From an uncultured Eubacteriales bacterium (lineage in GTDB: Bacteria > Bacillota > Clostridia > Lachnospirales > Lachnospiraceae): a stretch of DNA of 64,000 nt. The stretch lies in assembly GCA_900548855.1 (NCBI GenBank), contig URMF01000013.1, positions 5,645 to 69,644 of the forward strand, read 5' to 3'. The translations under genes were made by a program, and so were the position numbers. This document shows, in pieces, positions 24,519 through 34,115 of the stretch (its first letter is position 1; each line of letters opens with the position of its first letter). The notes below the pieces were generated by a model. That model was not told the DNA's origin. It ran no database searches and worked only from the letters and a program-made list of their open reading frames with translations.

Positions 24519-26441
24519 TTATTCCTCTGTAGCAGTTTCCTCTGCTTCCTCCTCTTCTGGAAGTAAAGCTTTCATACTCAAGCTGATTTTTCTCTCTTCT
24601 AATCTGAAATCAACCACCTTAGCCTCGATTTCCTGACCGACAGACAATACACTTGATGGCTTTTCAATATGCTCTCTTGCAATTTGTGATACATGTAATA
24701 ATGCATCCACACCCGGCTCTAATTCAACAAATGCACCAAAATCTGTCATTCTTGCTACTTTGCCGGTTACAACGTTGCCAACTGCATATTTTTCGTCCGC
24801 AGTCAGCCATGGGTTTGTATCTTCAAACTTAAGGCTTAACGCAATCTTCTCACCCTGAATATCCTTGATAATCGCCTTCACACTATCACCAACTGTAAAC
24901 AACTTCTTAGGGTTCTCAACCCTTCCCCATGACATCTCAGATATATGAAGCAGTCCATCTGCTCCGCCTAAATCAATAAATGCACCGAAGTCTGTCACAT
25001 TCTTAACAGTACCCTCAACGGTATCTCCAACATTAATTCTTGCAAATAAGGCTTCCTTTGCAGCCTTCTTCTCTGCTTCAATTAACATCTTACGGTTACC
25101 GATAATTCTTCTCTTACGAGGATTAAACTCTGTAATCTTGAACTCAACTTCCTGGTCTTTATATTTTGTCAAATCCTTTTCATAGGTATCTGATACAAGA
25201 CTTGCAGGAATAAATACTCTTGCTTCCTCAACTGTAACACTTAACCCGCCATCTAAAACCTGAGTAACAATTCCCTTTAATACTTCCTCATTGTTATATG
25301 CTTCCTCAAGCTTCTCGTTTGCTTTCTCTGCGGCTACGCGCTTAACAGATAAGAGAACCTGACCATCACCATCATTCGTCTTAATAACCTTAGCTTCAAT
25401 TGTTTCACCAATCTGAACCTTATCCTTTAATGAAATATTCATATCATTCGAATACTCATTCTTTGTAATAATACCATCTGCTTTATAATTGATATTTAAG
25501 ATAATCTCGTCATCTTTTACATCAATAACGGTTCCCTTTACAATCTTTCCTACACTAATTCTGCTCTCCTCTGCCAAACTGGCTTCGAACATTGTTCCAA
25601 AATCTTCTGCCATGCTACCATGAACCTCCTTAATAATTTGATTAGGGGTAGATGCCCCTGCAGTAATACCTACCCTACCAACGGATTCAAAAGCAGCCAA
25701 ATCCAAGTCAACGAGTGTCTGTATATAGTAAGTATTTGCACATTCTTTTTTACTGATATCAAATAACTTTTGTGTATTTGAACTGTTCTTTCCACCGATC
25801 ACAATCATTGCATCTACCTGCTTAGCAATAGAAGCTGCTTCTCTTTGCCTTTCTTCTGTTGCATTGCATATGGTGTTATAAACGCTTATATTATAACCTT
25901 TTTCTTTGAAAATTTCAACCACCTTATTGAATTTCTTGTGATTAAATGTCGTTTGGGACACCAAACTTATCTCTTTATCGCCTGAAAAAGACAAATTTTC
26001 CGCCTCTTCTTCTGATTCTAACACAATAGGAGCCTGATTGCACCAGCCAACAATTCCCATTACTTCAGGGTGGTTTTTATCTCCAATTATAATAATCTGC
26101 TTTCCCTTGGCACTGTCTGTATCGACAATATTGTGGATTTTCTTAACAAAAGGACAAGTGGCATCCACAAGCTCTAATCCTTTTTCCTTTATTAATTCAT
26201 AAATGCTGCGTTCTACTCCATGGGAGCGTATTACCACCGTTCCCGCCTCTAAGTCCTTTAACGCCTGCTCATCTGCGAGAATCCGGACACCTTTTTCTTC
26301 TAAATCCTTTACCACCTCTTCGTTGTGGATAATCGGACCATAAGTGTACACATTTCCCTTTTCTGCCTGTTCATACACTGTATCCACGGCCCGCTTTACT
26401 CCAAAGCAGAAGCCTGCTGTTTTTGCCAATACAACATCCAT
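24519..26441 (-). CDS. ispH: IspH-ribosomal protein S1 fusion
   Basis: A 640-aa fusion. Residues 1-285 are IspH (HMB-PP reductase), the last step of the MEP isoprenoid pathway, with the [4Fe-4S] cysteines in AGFCFGVKRAVD, DATCPFVKK and NTICNATEERQREA. Residues about 295-625 hold four S1 RNA-binding domains, two with the typical ending TDFGAFIDL and TDFGAFVEL. This fusion is known in Clostridia. The S1 part probably binds mRNA or ribosomes, but its link with IspH is unclear. It follows cmk, the usual partner of S1, by 100 bp. Confidence 0.95.
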   Translation of the reverse strand: MDVVLAKTAGFCFGVKRAVDTVYEQAEKGNVYTYGPIIHNEEVVKDLEEKGVRILADEQALKDLEAGTVVIRSHGVERSIYELIKEKGLELVDATCPFVKKIHNIVDTDSAKGKQIIIIGDKNHPEVMGIVGWCNQAPIVLESEEEAENLSFSGDKEISLVSQTTFNHKKFNKVVEIFKEKGYNISVYNTICNATEERQREAASIAKQVDAMIVIGGKNSSNTQKLFDISKKECANTYYIQTLVDLDLAAFESVGRVGITAGASTPNQIIKEVHGSMAEDFGTMFEASLAEESRISVGKIVKGTVIDVKDDEIILNINYKADGIITKNEYSNDMNISLKDKVQIGETIEAKVIKTNDGDGQVLLSVKRVAAEKANEKLEEAYNNEEVLKGIVTQVLDGGLSVTVEEARVFIPASLVSDTYEKDLTKYKDQEVEFKITEFNPRKRRIIGNRKMLIEAEKKAAKEALFARINVGDTVEGTVKNVTDFGAFIDLGGADGLLHISEMSWGRVENPKKLFTVGDSVKAIIKDIQGEKIALSLKFEDTNPWLTADEKYAVGNVVTGKVARMTDFGAFVELEPGVDALLHVSQIAREHIEKPSSVLSVGQEIEAKVVDFRLEERKISLSMKALLPEEEEAEETATEE

Positions 26442-26541
26442 AAGTAAACCTCATACAAAATATTTTACGCTACCACTATATCACAATATTTCAACAGAAA
26501 CCAGATAAAATATCTTCCAGTTCCTTCCCGTTGGATTTTAT

Positions 26542-27207
26542 CTATTGCAGCTTTTCCCCTGCTACAGATAAAATTCTTCCTACAACCTCTTCAATCCCCA
26601 TATCAGAGCTATCCACCAGCACTGCATCCTCTGCTTTTTTTAGGGGTGCGATTGCACGGTTCATGTCCCGCTCATCCCGCTCAATGATATCCGCTTCAAT
26701 TTTATCAAAATCCGGACTTTCTCCCTTTTCCAGTAATTCCTTATATCTGCGGTTTGCCCGCTCCTTAGAAGATGCCGTTAAATAAATCTTAACCTCTGCA
26801 TCAGGAAGCACATTCGTCCCGATATCCCGCCCATCCATTACTACATTATAAGCTTTTGCCATATCACGCTGCAAATCAAGCAGCGCTGCACGAACAGGCG
26901 CCTTTGCAGAAGACTTAGAAGCCATATTACCGGTCTCCTCTGTTCTTAAATAGGGAGTTACATTTTCCCCATTCCGATACACCTGCTGGATGTCATCTTC
27001 GTACTTTATTTCAATTGAAATATCGTCACAGGCTGCTGTCAAAGCAGCTTCGTCCTCTATATCAATCTGATTCGTCACAAGATAATGTGCAATTGCCCGG
27101 TATAATGCCCCGGTGTCCACATAAATATAACCCAATTCCTTTGCCACTCTTTTTGCGATGGTGCTTTTCCCTGCGCCTGCCGGTCCATCAATTGCAATGC
27201 TTGCCAT
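26542..27207 (-). CDS. cmk: Cytidylate kinase
   Basis: Phosphorylates CMP and dCMP. The P-loop GPAGAGKST is at residues 7-15 and the DGRDIGTNVLPDA and KERANRRYKEL motifs follow. The start at 27207 has GGAGGAGAAGG upstream; an ORF extension of 6 codons is not needed. It is followed by ispH-S1, an order conserved in Clostridia, and has a candidate promoter at 27277-27305. Confidence 0.96.
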   Translation of the reverse strand: MASIAIDGPAGAGKSTIAKRVAKELGYIYVDTGALYRAIAHYLVTNQIDIEDEAALTAACDDISIEIKYEDDIQQVYRNGENVTPYLRTEETGNMASKSSAKAPVRAALLDLQRDMAKAYNVVMDGRDIGTNVLPDAEVKIYLTASSKERANRRYKELLEKGESPDFDKIEADIIERDERDMNRAIAPLKKAEDAVLVDSSDMGIEEVVGRILSVAGEKLQ

Positions 27208-27276
27208 AATCCTTCTCCTCCACATTTTAATGTATAATATTTTTATCCGCTATATCTTTTTGTCACATGTAAATTA

Positions 27277-27305
27277 ATTATACTGTCTTTCCAATAAAAT
27301 AACAA
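27277..27305 (-). promoter_or_regulatory. Candidate promoter for cmk-ispH
   Basis: Minus strand -35 TTGTTA (27300-27305), 17-bp spacer, -10 TATAAT (27277-27282), 70 bp upstream of cmk. Confidence 0.55.
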
Positions 27306-27327
27306 TTCTTTTCGATGCGCACCCGTT

Positions 27328-28578
27328 CTAACAGGATATACCTGCCAAATACCCGGTAGACCATGCAATCTGTAAGTTAAAACCGCCTGTCAATGCATCC
27401 AGGTCCAGCACCTCACCGGCAAAATAAAGACCGCCTGTCAGTCGGGATTCCATTGTTCCAGGGTCGACTTCCTTTACCTTTACGCCGCCCTTTGTGATAA
27501 TTGCCTCATCCCATCCCCGGAGACCCGTTATGGTAAAGGGCAGGTTTTTGATTGTATACCCTAATATTTTTCGTTCCTCTTTTGTTATTTCATTAATCTT
27601 TTTTTCTCCATCCAGACCACTCTTTTCAATAACCACCGGAATTAAGGCTCGAAGCAGCAATTTATCCAGACTGTTTTTTAACTGCTTATTTTGAAAAAGC
27701 TTGAAATCCTTTAAAATCCTCTCATCCAGCTGTTTTTCATCCAAAGCCGGCTTCAAATCAAGCGTTAGCGATAATTTCTTATCCAAATATTTATGGATGT
27801 AGGCACTTGCCTTAATAATAATCGGTCCACTAACCCCAAAATGAGTAAACAGCATTTCTCCAAAATCAGAATATATCTTTTTCCCATCAGCATAAATAAC
27901 AGCCGATACATTTTTTAAGGATATCCCCATCAAATCTGTACAGCAGCTATCCTTCAATTCAAATGGGACTAAAGAAGGTTTTCTATCTGCTATAGTATGT
28001 CCTGCCTGCCTTGCAAAACCATAACCATCTGCACAGGCTCCAGTTCTCGGATAAGACACCCCTCCTGTTGCCACAATCACACTGTCAGCATACAGTTTCT
28101 TTACATGCTTTGTTTTGTCCTCAATATCAAGCTCTGTAAGTTCAACCCCTCTACAGATATTATTTTCTATAATTAAGGATTTTACCTTTGTGTTTAGTAA
28201 AATTTCTACTTTTTGCTTTCTCAATTCCTTTTCCAATACCTTGATAACATCGGAGGAATGATCAGATACCGGAAATACCCGGTTTCCCCGTTCCACCTTG
28301 TATGGCAGTCCGATTTCTTCAAAAAAATCCATCACCATCTGGTTGGAAAAGGAATAAAATGCACTGTATAAAAACTTTGGATTCGTTACAACATTCTGAA
28401 ACAAATCCTCTGTATCACAGGCATTGGTAAAATTGCATCTGCCCTTCCCTGTAATAAATAATTTCTTCCCCAGCTTTTCATTCTGTTCTAATAATATTAC
28501 TTCTTTTCCATTTCTAGCTGCAAAAATCGCCGCCATCATTCCGGCGGCTCCTCCGCCTATTACAATTATCTTTGACAT
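27328..28578 (-). CDS. HI0933-family flavoprotein
   Basis: A 416-aa NAD(P)/FAD-dependent oxidoreductase of the HI0933/BaiN group. The FAD-binding motif is VIGGGAAGMMAAIFAA at the N-terminus, followed by GKKLFITGKGRCNFTN, and the C-terminus has GGFNLQIAWSTGYLAG. The family substrate is mostly unknown; BaiN homologues were proposed to act in bile-acid dehydroxylation, which cannot be inferred here. AGAGGAAC precedes the ATG. Confidence 0.88.
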   Translation of the reverse strand: MSKIIVIGGGAAGMMAAIFAARNGKEVILLEQNEKLGKKLFITGKGRCNFTNACDTEDLFQNVVTNPKFLYSAFYSFSNQMVMDFFEEIGLPYKVERGNRVFPVSDHSSDVIKVLEKELRKQKVEILLNTKVKSLIIENNICRGVELTELDIEDKTKHVKKLYADSVIVATGGVSYPRTGACADGYGFARQAGHTIADRKPSLVPFELKDSCCTDLMGISLKNVSAVIYADGKKIYSDFGEMLFTHFGVSGPIIIKASAYIHKYLDKKLSLTLDLKPALDEKQLDERILKDFKLFQNKQLKNSLDKLLLRALIPVVIEKSGLDGEKKINEITKEERKILGYTIKNLPFTITGLRGWDEAIITKGGVKVKEVDPGTMESRLTGGLYFAGEVLDLDALTGGFNLQIAWSTGYLAGISC

Positions 28579-28666
28579 GGCCGTTCCTCTTTTTCAAATT
28601 TAACACCTTTATCTCTGAATACTTGAAATATCAATTTCAAACACTCCCCTATCTCTTCTGTCTCCC

Positions 28667-29926
28667 TTAAATATACCACACAGGAATTTCAAGAATATTC
28701 TCCCTTAAGGCTCCCGGCTGTGGACACAGACTTACAACTGCCCCCGTTCCTCTCTTTTTATCCGGAATCTTGTCTAATATCTGAAATGCACTTGTTGCGC
28801 TGGCATTTTCAGAAGTATTTTTCTTTATTTCAATGGGATACAGCATACCATTCTCCTCAATAATAAAATCAATCTCGCTTTCTAACTCTATCTCCGTACC
28901 ATTTTTGTTAACCTTTTTTTTATCTTTTCCCCGATAGTAAGAAACACAGTATCTGTAATCAATTCCTTTATTGGAATAGGATTTTAGAATTTCCGAAATA
29001 ACAAAGGTTTCAAACATTGCTCCACTCATCGCTCCATAAGCCAGAGTTTCCGGAGTCAGCCATCTGGTAAGATAAGCAGCTAATCCGGTATCCCGAAAAT
29101 AGATTTTGGGCGTTTTTATTGCCCGTTTTAATACCGCATGCGTATATGGTTCTAACAGATATATGATTCCAGACGCTTCTAAAATCGATATCCAGTTTTT
29201 AATTGTTCCCACATCCTTTGCAACTTCATCTGCAATATTACTATAATTAACTATCTGACCTGTTCTTGCCGCTACCGCAATCATAAATCTGCGGAAAGCA
29301 TCCAAATCCTGAACTGCGGACAGTTCTCTTACATCTCGTTCCAAATATGTTTTTACATAACTTGCATAAAATGACTGCCAGTCTACCTCTGGATTCCGAA
29401 GTTCCGGATATCCCCCTCTATGAATAATATTCCATATATTATCCGGTTTCTTTACGCTCTTTTGCCGTTCCAAAACATATTCCATTGTTGGGAGGAAAGG
29501 AATATTAAAAGAATCTCTGCTTATTTCTCGCATAGAAAGTGTAGAAAGCTCTATAATACACACCCGGCCGGATAAGGATTCTGATACATTTTCCATTAAA
29601 CGGAACGGCTGGGAACCAGATAGACAAAACAATCCTCTTTCATCATGTTCGTCGCAGACCACTTTAATATGCCGAAACAATTCCGGCACTCTTTGAACTT
29701 CATCCATAATAATCGGTGGCTGATTTAGAATCATAAACATACCTCCGTTATTTTTTGCCTGCTCCTCTATAAAAGGATCATCAAAGGTAATGTATTTTTT
29801 ATCAGGAAACATTTTTTTTAACATCGTTGATTTACCCGTCTGCCGGGCACCTGTAACCAATACTGCTTTAAATGTTTTTTCCGCATTATCTATAATTTCT
29901 TCAACACTTCTCTTAATATATTCCAT
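28667..29926 (-). CDS. AAA ATPase with DUF4143 domain
   Basis: A 419-aa protein of the common AAA_14/DUF4143 type: Walker A GARQTGKST near residue 26, Walker B PIIMDEVQR, sensor LSGSQPF, and a C-terminal DUF4143 region containing a PD-(D/E)XK-like nuclease signature (ESEIDFIIEENGMLYPIEIKKN, of which the E-D-x-EIK residues stand out). Such proteins are frequent in Clostridia and their role is unknown. It has its own consensus promoter just downstream of the decarboxylase terminator. Confidence 0.88.
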   Translation of the reverse strand: MEYIKRSVEEIIDNAEKTFKAVLVTGARQTGKSTMLKKMFPDKKYITFDDPFIEEQAKNNGGMFMILNQPPIIMDEVQRVPELFRHIKVVCDEHDERGLFCLSGSQPFRLMENVSESLSGRVCIIELSTLSMREISRDSFNIPFLPTMEYVLERQKSVKKPDNIWNIIHRGGYPELRNPEVDWQSFYASYVKTYLERDVRELSAVQDLDAFRRFMIAVAARTGQIVNYSNIADEVAKDVGTIKNWISILEASGIIYLLEPYTHAVLKRAIKTPKIYFRDTGLAAYLTRWLTPETLAYGAMSGAMFETFVISEILKSYSNKGIDYRYCVSYYRGKDKKKVNKNGTEIELESEIDFIIEENGMLYPIEIKKNTSENASATSAFQILDKIPDKKRGTGAVVSLCPQPGALRENILEIPVWYI

Positions 29927-30012
29927 ATAATAGGCTCCTTATAATATGTTCTGACTGCCAATAAATATTTATATGATATGTCTATTTTTGATTTCGATTC
30001 CAAATTAGTCGA

Positions 30013-30041
30013 ATTATAAACCAGATATGTGAAAAAGTCAA
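30013..30041 (-). promoter_or_regulatory. Promoter for AAA/DUF4143 gene
   Basis: Minus strand -35 TTGACT (30036-30041), 17-bp spacer, -10 TATAAT (30013-30018), about 87 bp upstream of the gene and beginning next to the preceding terminator. Confidence 0.7.
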
Positions 30042-30044
30042 GCT

Positions 30045-30074
30045 AAAAAGGGAAGACGCAACCGCATCTTCCCT
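30045..30074 (-). terminator. Terminator of the decarboxylase operon
   Basis: Arms AGGGAAGA (30049-30056) and TCTTCCCT (30067-30074) with an extra GC pair, then TTTTT on the minus strand. Confidence 0.85.
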
Positions 30075-30130
30075 AATCTGTCATCATATAAGGAACAAAG
30101 CTCCTATACGATAAAATATATTATCCTGTA

Positions 30131-31552
30131 CTATACCGGATATACTCCATTTTCAGTGTCAGCAACTGTTGCATCCACTTTCGTCTGCTGTGCTTCTCTG
30201 TACTTAAAGAACTCTGTAGCAACTTGCGGGAACAACGCATAGGACAATACATCCTCATCCTGCTGCTTGTACTGTGCCATTTCTTTTTCCAGCTTTTCAA
30301 GCTGTGGCTCAATATCATCTGCCGGACGATAAGTAATCGGCTTATCCATTCCAAGTGCATCCAATGCCTTCTTTTGAACCTCTGGATTCATCGGCTTAAC
30401 CGTCTGACCGTATTTACCAACCAGCAAATCACGGGACTCTTTCGTCATATTCTTATAACGCTCTCCCATAACCACATTTAATACAGCCTGCGTGCCGACA
30501 ATCTGGGAAGACGGTGTAACAAGAGGCGGCTCACCAAAGTCTTTTCGAACACGTGGAACCTCTTCTAACACCTCATCAAATTTATCTTCCTGTTTCATTT
30601 CCTTTAACTGGGAAACAAGATTGGATAACATACCACCCGGTACCTGATACAATAATGTCTTGATATTTACGCCCATTACCTTCGGACTCAATAATCCTGA
30701 CTCTAACCATTCCTCACGCATCGGACGGAAATAATCAGCAATTTCAGCTAACAGGTTCTGGTCAAATCCAGGATCATACTCGGTTCCCTCAAATGCTTTC
30801 GCCATAACCTCTGTTGCCGGCTGGGATGTTCCCATGGAAAGCGGTGACATTGCCGTATCAATGACATCACATCCGGCTTCTACTGCCTTCATATAGGTCA
30901 TTGCTGCCACACCAGAGGTGTAATGTGTGTGTAACTGAATCGGCAAACTGGTTCCATCCTTTAATGCCTGAACAAGCTCTGTTGCGGCCGTTGGAACCAA
31001 AAGACCTGCCATATCTTTAATACAGATGGAATCTGCACCCATATCCTCAATCTTTTTTGCCATGTCCTTCCAATATTCCATTGTATAGGCATCTCCCAAG
31101 GTATAAGAAAGTGCAACCTGTGCATGACCCTTCTCCTTATTGGCAGCCTTTACTGCAGTCTGCAGGTTACGAAGGTCATTCAGACAGTCAAAAATACGAA
31201 TAATATCAATACCATTTGCAATAGACTTTTGAACAAAATATTCAACCACATCATCTGCATATGGTGCATATCCTAAAATATTCTGTCCTCTGAATAACAT
31301 CTGCAATTTTGTATTCTTGAAGCCGTCTTTTAATTTTCTAAGTCTCTCCCATGGGTCTTCCTTTAAGAAACGAAGAGAAGCATCAAATGTTGCACCACCC
31401 CAGCACTCTACAGAATGATAGCCGACCTTATCCATCTTATCGACGATAGGAAGCATCTGCTCCGTAGTCATACGGGTAGCAATCAATGACTGATGCGCAT
31501 CACGTAAAACTGTCTCGGTAATCTTTACCGGCTTTGCTGCTTGATTTGCCAT
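30131..31552 (-). CDS. oadA: Oxaloacetate decarboxylase/pyruvate carboxylase 5S-type subunit
   Basis: A 473-aa biotin-dependent carboxyltransferase of the 5S/PycB/OadA type: VLRDAHQSLIATRM with metal-binding Asp, HTHYTSG, and the carbamylatable Lys in CIKDMAG. It moves CO2 between carboxybiotin and pyruvate/oxaloacetate. The attached biotin domain found in full OadA is absent; the separate biotin protein at 32809 probably serves instead. It is the last gene of the five-gene cluster. Whether it decarboxylates oxaloacetate or works in transcarboxylation with the 12S-type subunit is not decided by sequence. Confidence 0.9.
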   Translation of the reverse strand: MANQAAKPVKITETVLRDAHQSLIATRMTTEQMLPIVDKMDKVGYHSVECWGGATFDASLRFLKEDPWERLRKLKDGFKNTKLQMLFRGQNILGYAPYADDVVEYFVQKSIANGIDIIRIFDCLNDLRNLQTAVKAANKEKGHAQVALSYTLGDAYTMEYWKDMAKKIEDMGADSICIKDMAGLLVPTAATELVQALKDGTSLPIQLHTHYTSGVAAMTYMKAVEAGCDVIDTAMSPLSMGTSQPATEVMAKAFEGTEYDPGFDQNLLAEIADYFRPMREEWLESGLLSPKVMGVNIKTLLYQVPGGMLSNLVSQLKEMKQEDKFDEVLEEVPRVRKDFGEPPLVTPSSQIVGTQAVLNVVMGERYKNMTKESRDLLVGKYGQTVKPMNPEVQKKALDALGMDKPITYRPADDIEPQLEKLEKEMAQYKQQDEDVLSYALFPQVATEFFKYREAQQTKVDATVADTENGVYPV

Positions 31553-31638
31553 TTTTTAATCCTCCATATTATTTAAAATCACGATATTCTCTCTAACTGG
31601 TATAGATTCCTGTCAGAATCTATACTGTAAAAGCTATC

Positions 31639-32775
31639 TTAAAATACTCCAAAAATTGCCATAAATGTGCCGGCTGCTACCGCAGTTCCGATAACGCCTG
31701 CTACATTTGGTCCCATTGCATGCATCAATAGGAAGTTTGTAGGGTCTGCTTCCGAACCAACCTTCTGTGATACACGGGCTGCCATTGGTACGGCAGACAC
31801 TCCCGCAGAACCAATTAATGGATTTACCTTTCCTTTTGTAGCCAAGCACATCAGCTTACCAAACAATACGCCTGCGCAGGTTCCAATAATAAATGCAATC
31901 AAACCTAATACCACAATTAAAAGTGTATCCCAATTAAGGAATGACTGTGCTGTTGTAGTAGCACCTACTGATGTTCCAAGCAAAATGACAACGATATACA
32001 TAAGTGCATTTGATGCAGTCTCTGTTAACTGCTTTACAACACCAGATTCTCTAAACAGATTACCGAGCATTAACATACCAACAAGTGGTGCTGTGGTAGG
32101 GAGAACTAAAACCACTACGATTGTAACAACAACCGGGAATAAAATCTTCTCAAGTTTGGAAACTGGTCTTAACTGTTCCATTTTAATCTTACGCTCTTTT
32201 TCTGTTGTAAGAAGCTTCATAAATGGCGGCTGGATAACCGGTACCAGTGCCATGTAAGAATACGCTGCCACTGCAATCGGTCCCATCAAGGTGCCACCCA
32301 TTCCAAGCTTTCCGGCCAGAAAGATAGAAGTTGGTCCGTCCGCACCGCCGATAATAGAAATCGCTGCTGCTGCCTTATCACTAAATCCAAATAAGATTGC
32401 GAAAAAATATGCGGAATAAATACCAAACTGCGCTGCAGCCCCTAAAAGAAAGCTCTTTGGATTCGCAATTAACGGTCCGAAATCCGTCATGGCACCTACC
32501 CCTAGGAAAATCAGGGAAGGTAAAATACTCCATTCATCCAATAAATAAAAATAATGTAATAATCCTCCATCTGCTATGATACCTGGAAACATATTTGCCA
32601 GTAACATACCAAAAGAAATCGGGACTAATAACAACGGCTCAAAGCCAAATTTAATCGCCAGAATCAGGAAAACACAGGCAACTGCAATCATTACAAAATT
32701 ACCCCAGTAAAGATTTGCAAATGCGGTCTGTCCAGCCAGATTCTGCAATGTGGTCCATATATAATCCATTTGCAC
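31639..32775 (-). CDS. oadB: Na+-translocating decarboxylase beta subunit
   Basis: The 378-aa polytopic beta subunit (OadB/MmdB/GcdB) that decarboxylates carboxybiotin and exports Na+. Conserved segments IIGGADGPTSIFLAGKL and GSAGVSAVPMAARVSQKVG, plus DEWSILPSLIFLGVGAMTDFGPL, are visible. The enzyme complex turns decarboxylation energy into a sodium gradient at the membrane. It sits between the biotin carrier and the 5S-type subunit in the operon. Confidence 0.93.
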   Translation of the reverse strand: MQMDYIWTTLQNLAGQTAFANLYWGNFVMIAVACVFLILAIKFGFEPLLLVPISFGMLLANMFPGIIADGGLLHYFYLLDEWSILPSLIFLGVGAMTDFGPLIANPKSFLLGAAAQFGIYSAYFFAILFGFSDKAAAAISIIGGADGPTSIFLAGKLGMGGTLMGPIAVAAYSYMALVPVIQPPFMKLLTTEKERKIKMEQLRPVSKLEKILFPVVVTIVVVLVLPTTAPLVGMLMLGNLFRESGVVKQLTETASNALMYIVVILLGTSVGATTTAQSFLNWDTLLIVVLGLIAFIIGTCAGVLFGKLMCLATKGKVNPLIGSAGVSAVPMAARVSQKVGSEADPTNFLLMHAMGPNVAGVIGTAVAAGTFMAIFGVF

Positions 32776-32808
32776 TGCCTCCTGTCTAAAATGATATCAT
32801 TCAATCAA

Positions 32809-33168
32809 TTAGTTTAATGAAGCAAGTGTATCACCGGATTCTACGCTATCACCAACTGCAACATTGATACCTGCAATTGTACCGTCTTCCGGAGCTGTAA
32901 TCTCGTTCTCCATCTTCATTGCCTCAAGAATCATTACAACATCACCACGTTTTACTGCCTGTCCTGCATTTGCTTTGATTGCTAAAATCTTACCCGGCAT
33001 TGGCGCTACAATCTTAACAGCACCCTCTGCACCACTGGCTGCCGGAGCTGCCGCTGCTACAGGGGCTGGAGCAGCAACGGGCGCTGCTGCTGGAACTGTT
33101 CCTGCACCTAATTCTTCTACTGCTACATCATAAGCGGTACCATTTACTGTAATTCTATAATTCTTCAT
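32809..33168 (-). CDS. Biotin carboxyl carrier subunit
   Basis: A 119-aa protein: an N-terminal part (MKNYRITVNGTAYDVAVEE), an Ala/Pro-rich hinge (about 25-45), and a C-terminal biotinyl domain with EAMKMENEI, whose Lys is biotinylated. It shuttles the carboxyl group between carboxyltransferase and the beta subunit, like the gamma subunit of methylmalonyl-CoA decarboxylase or the 1.3S subunit of transcarboxylase. Confidence 0.93.
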   Translation of the reverse strand: MKNYRITVNGTAYDVAVEELGAGTVPAAAPVAAPAPVAAAAPAASGAEGAVKIVAPMPGKILAIKANAGQAVKRGDVVMILEAMKMENEITAPEDGTIAGINVAVGDSVESGDTLASLN

Positions 33169-33185
33169 TCTGATTTCCTCCTAAA

Positions 33186-34100
33186 TTATCTCTTTGCTTT
33201 TCTAATTGAACGAACGATTAACTTATCACTGCCTCCTGATGAACTGTTTGCTGCTACAACTGCCGCAGTAATTACCGCAACTAACTGTGCATCATCCATC
33301 AGATTCGGTACTGTGGTCGAAGCCGAAACCGCTGCCGGCTTAACAGAAGCATCCTCTGGCTCCTCTGCCTCCTTTTTACGGTTGCGCCACCATGCTGCTA
33401 TTTTTTCACTGGCCTTACCGATTTTCTCAAACTGGCCAATGATAATAGAGATAAAGATTAATACGATAAATACGGTTCCCATACCCATTAAGGTATTCGC
33501 ACCTGCCTTACCCATCTTCTCGCTAAATGTATAATCCGGAGTTGCCGTAATCTCCTTTATCTGATATGGTGCAACCCTTTGCTCATATAAATCATATGCA
33601 TATGCATATGCCGGATTCTCCTCATATACGAAACTATACTCCACATCCCGCTTTTCATGAACTGCAGTCAAGGTAACCGTAACATTACCACCATTTTCTT
33701 CTACTTTTGCCTCTATAAGGCTTAAGAAATCGGTCAACTCTGTATTCAGCTGTGCTAATTCATTCTCATCCTGTGAATTAAGCTTCGAAAAATCGAACAT
33801 GATACTGTCTCCGCCCTCTTTTGAACGGTAACCCTTAAATTCACCACACTCTTCCCTGGCACTATCAAAGTTAGATATGCCAGTCAGCATTACCTGTGCC
33901 ATTTCTTCTTCTGAATTTTCCAAGTATGCTCGATATGCATTACTTATATTCTGAAATTGATAGGCTTGATATGCAGTTGAATAAATAATATCGGTATTAT
34001 TATAATCAAAGGTCACTTCTTCCTGTCCACTGCTACAGGCTGTCAGGGAGACAAAAACAGCAATCATAGAAAAGAATAAAATAATTTTTTTCATTTTCAT
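33186..34100 (-). CDS. Lipoprotein-OadG fusion, decarboxylase gamma-like subunit
   Basis: A 304-aa protein combining an N-terminal lipoprotein region with a decarboxylase gamma-like C-terminus. The signal ends LTACSS (lipobox Cys near residue 22). Residues about 25-190 form an extracytoplasmic domain with a beta-rich segment (VTVTLTAVHEKRD); about 205-225 is a membrane segment (TLMGMGTVFIVLIFISIIIG) and the tail DDAQLVAVITAAVVAA...SIRKAKR is typical of OadG. OadG normally is about 80-120 aa and anchors the complex; the extra lipoprotein part is unusual. Position between the 12S-type and biotin genes supports the assignment. Confidence 0.8.
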   Translation of the reverse strand: MKMKKIILFFSMIAVFVSLTACSSGQEEVTFDYNNTDIIYSTAYQAYQFQNISNAYRAYLENSEEEMAQVMLTGISNFDSAREECGEFKGYRSKEGGDSIMFDFSKLNSQDENELAQLNTELTDFLSLIEAKVEENGGNVTVTLTAVHEKRDVEYSFVYEENPAYAYAYDLYEQRVAPYQIKEITATPDYTFSEKMGKAGANTLMGMGTVFIVLIFISIIIGQFEKIGKASEKIAAWWRNRKKEAEEPEDASVKPAAVSASTTVPNLMDDAQLVAVITAAVVAANSSSGGSDKLIVRSIRKAKR

Positions 34101-34115
34101 ATGGCTATCCCCTCT

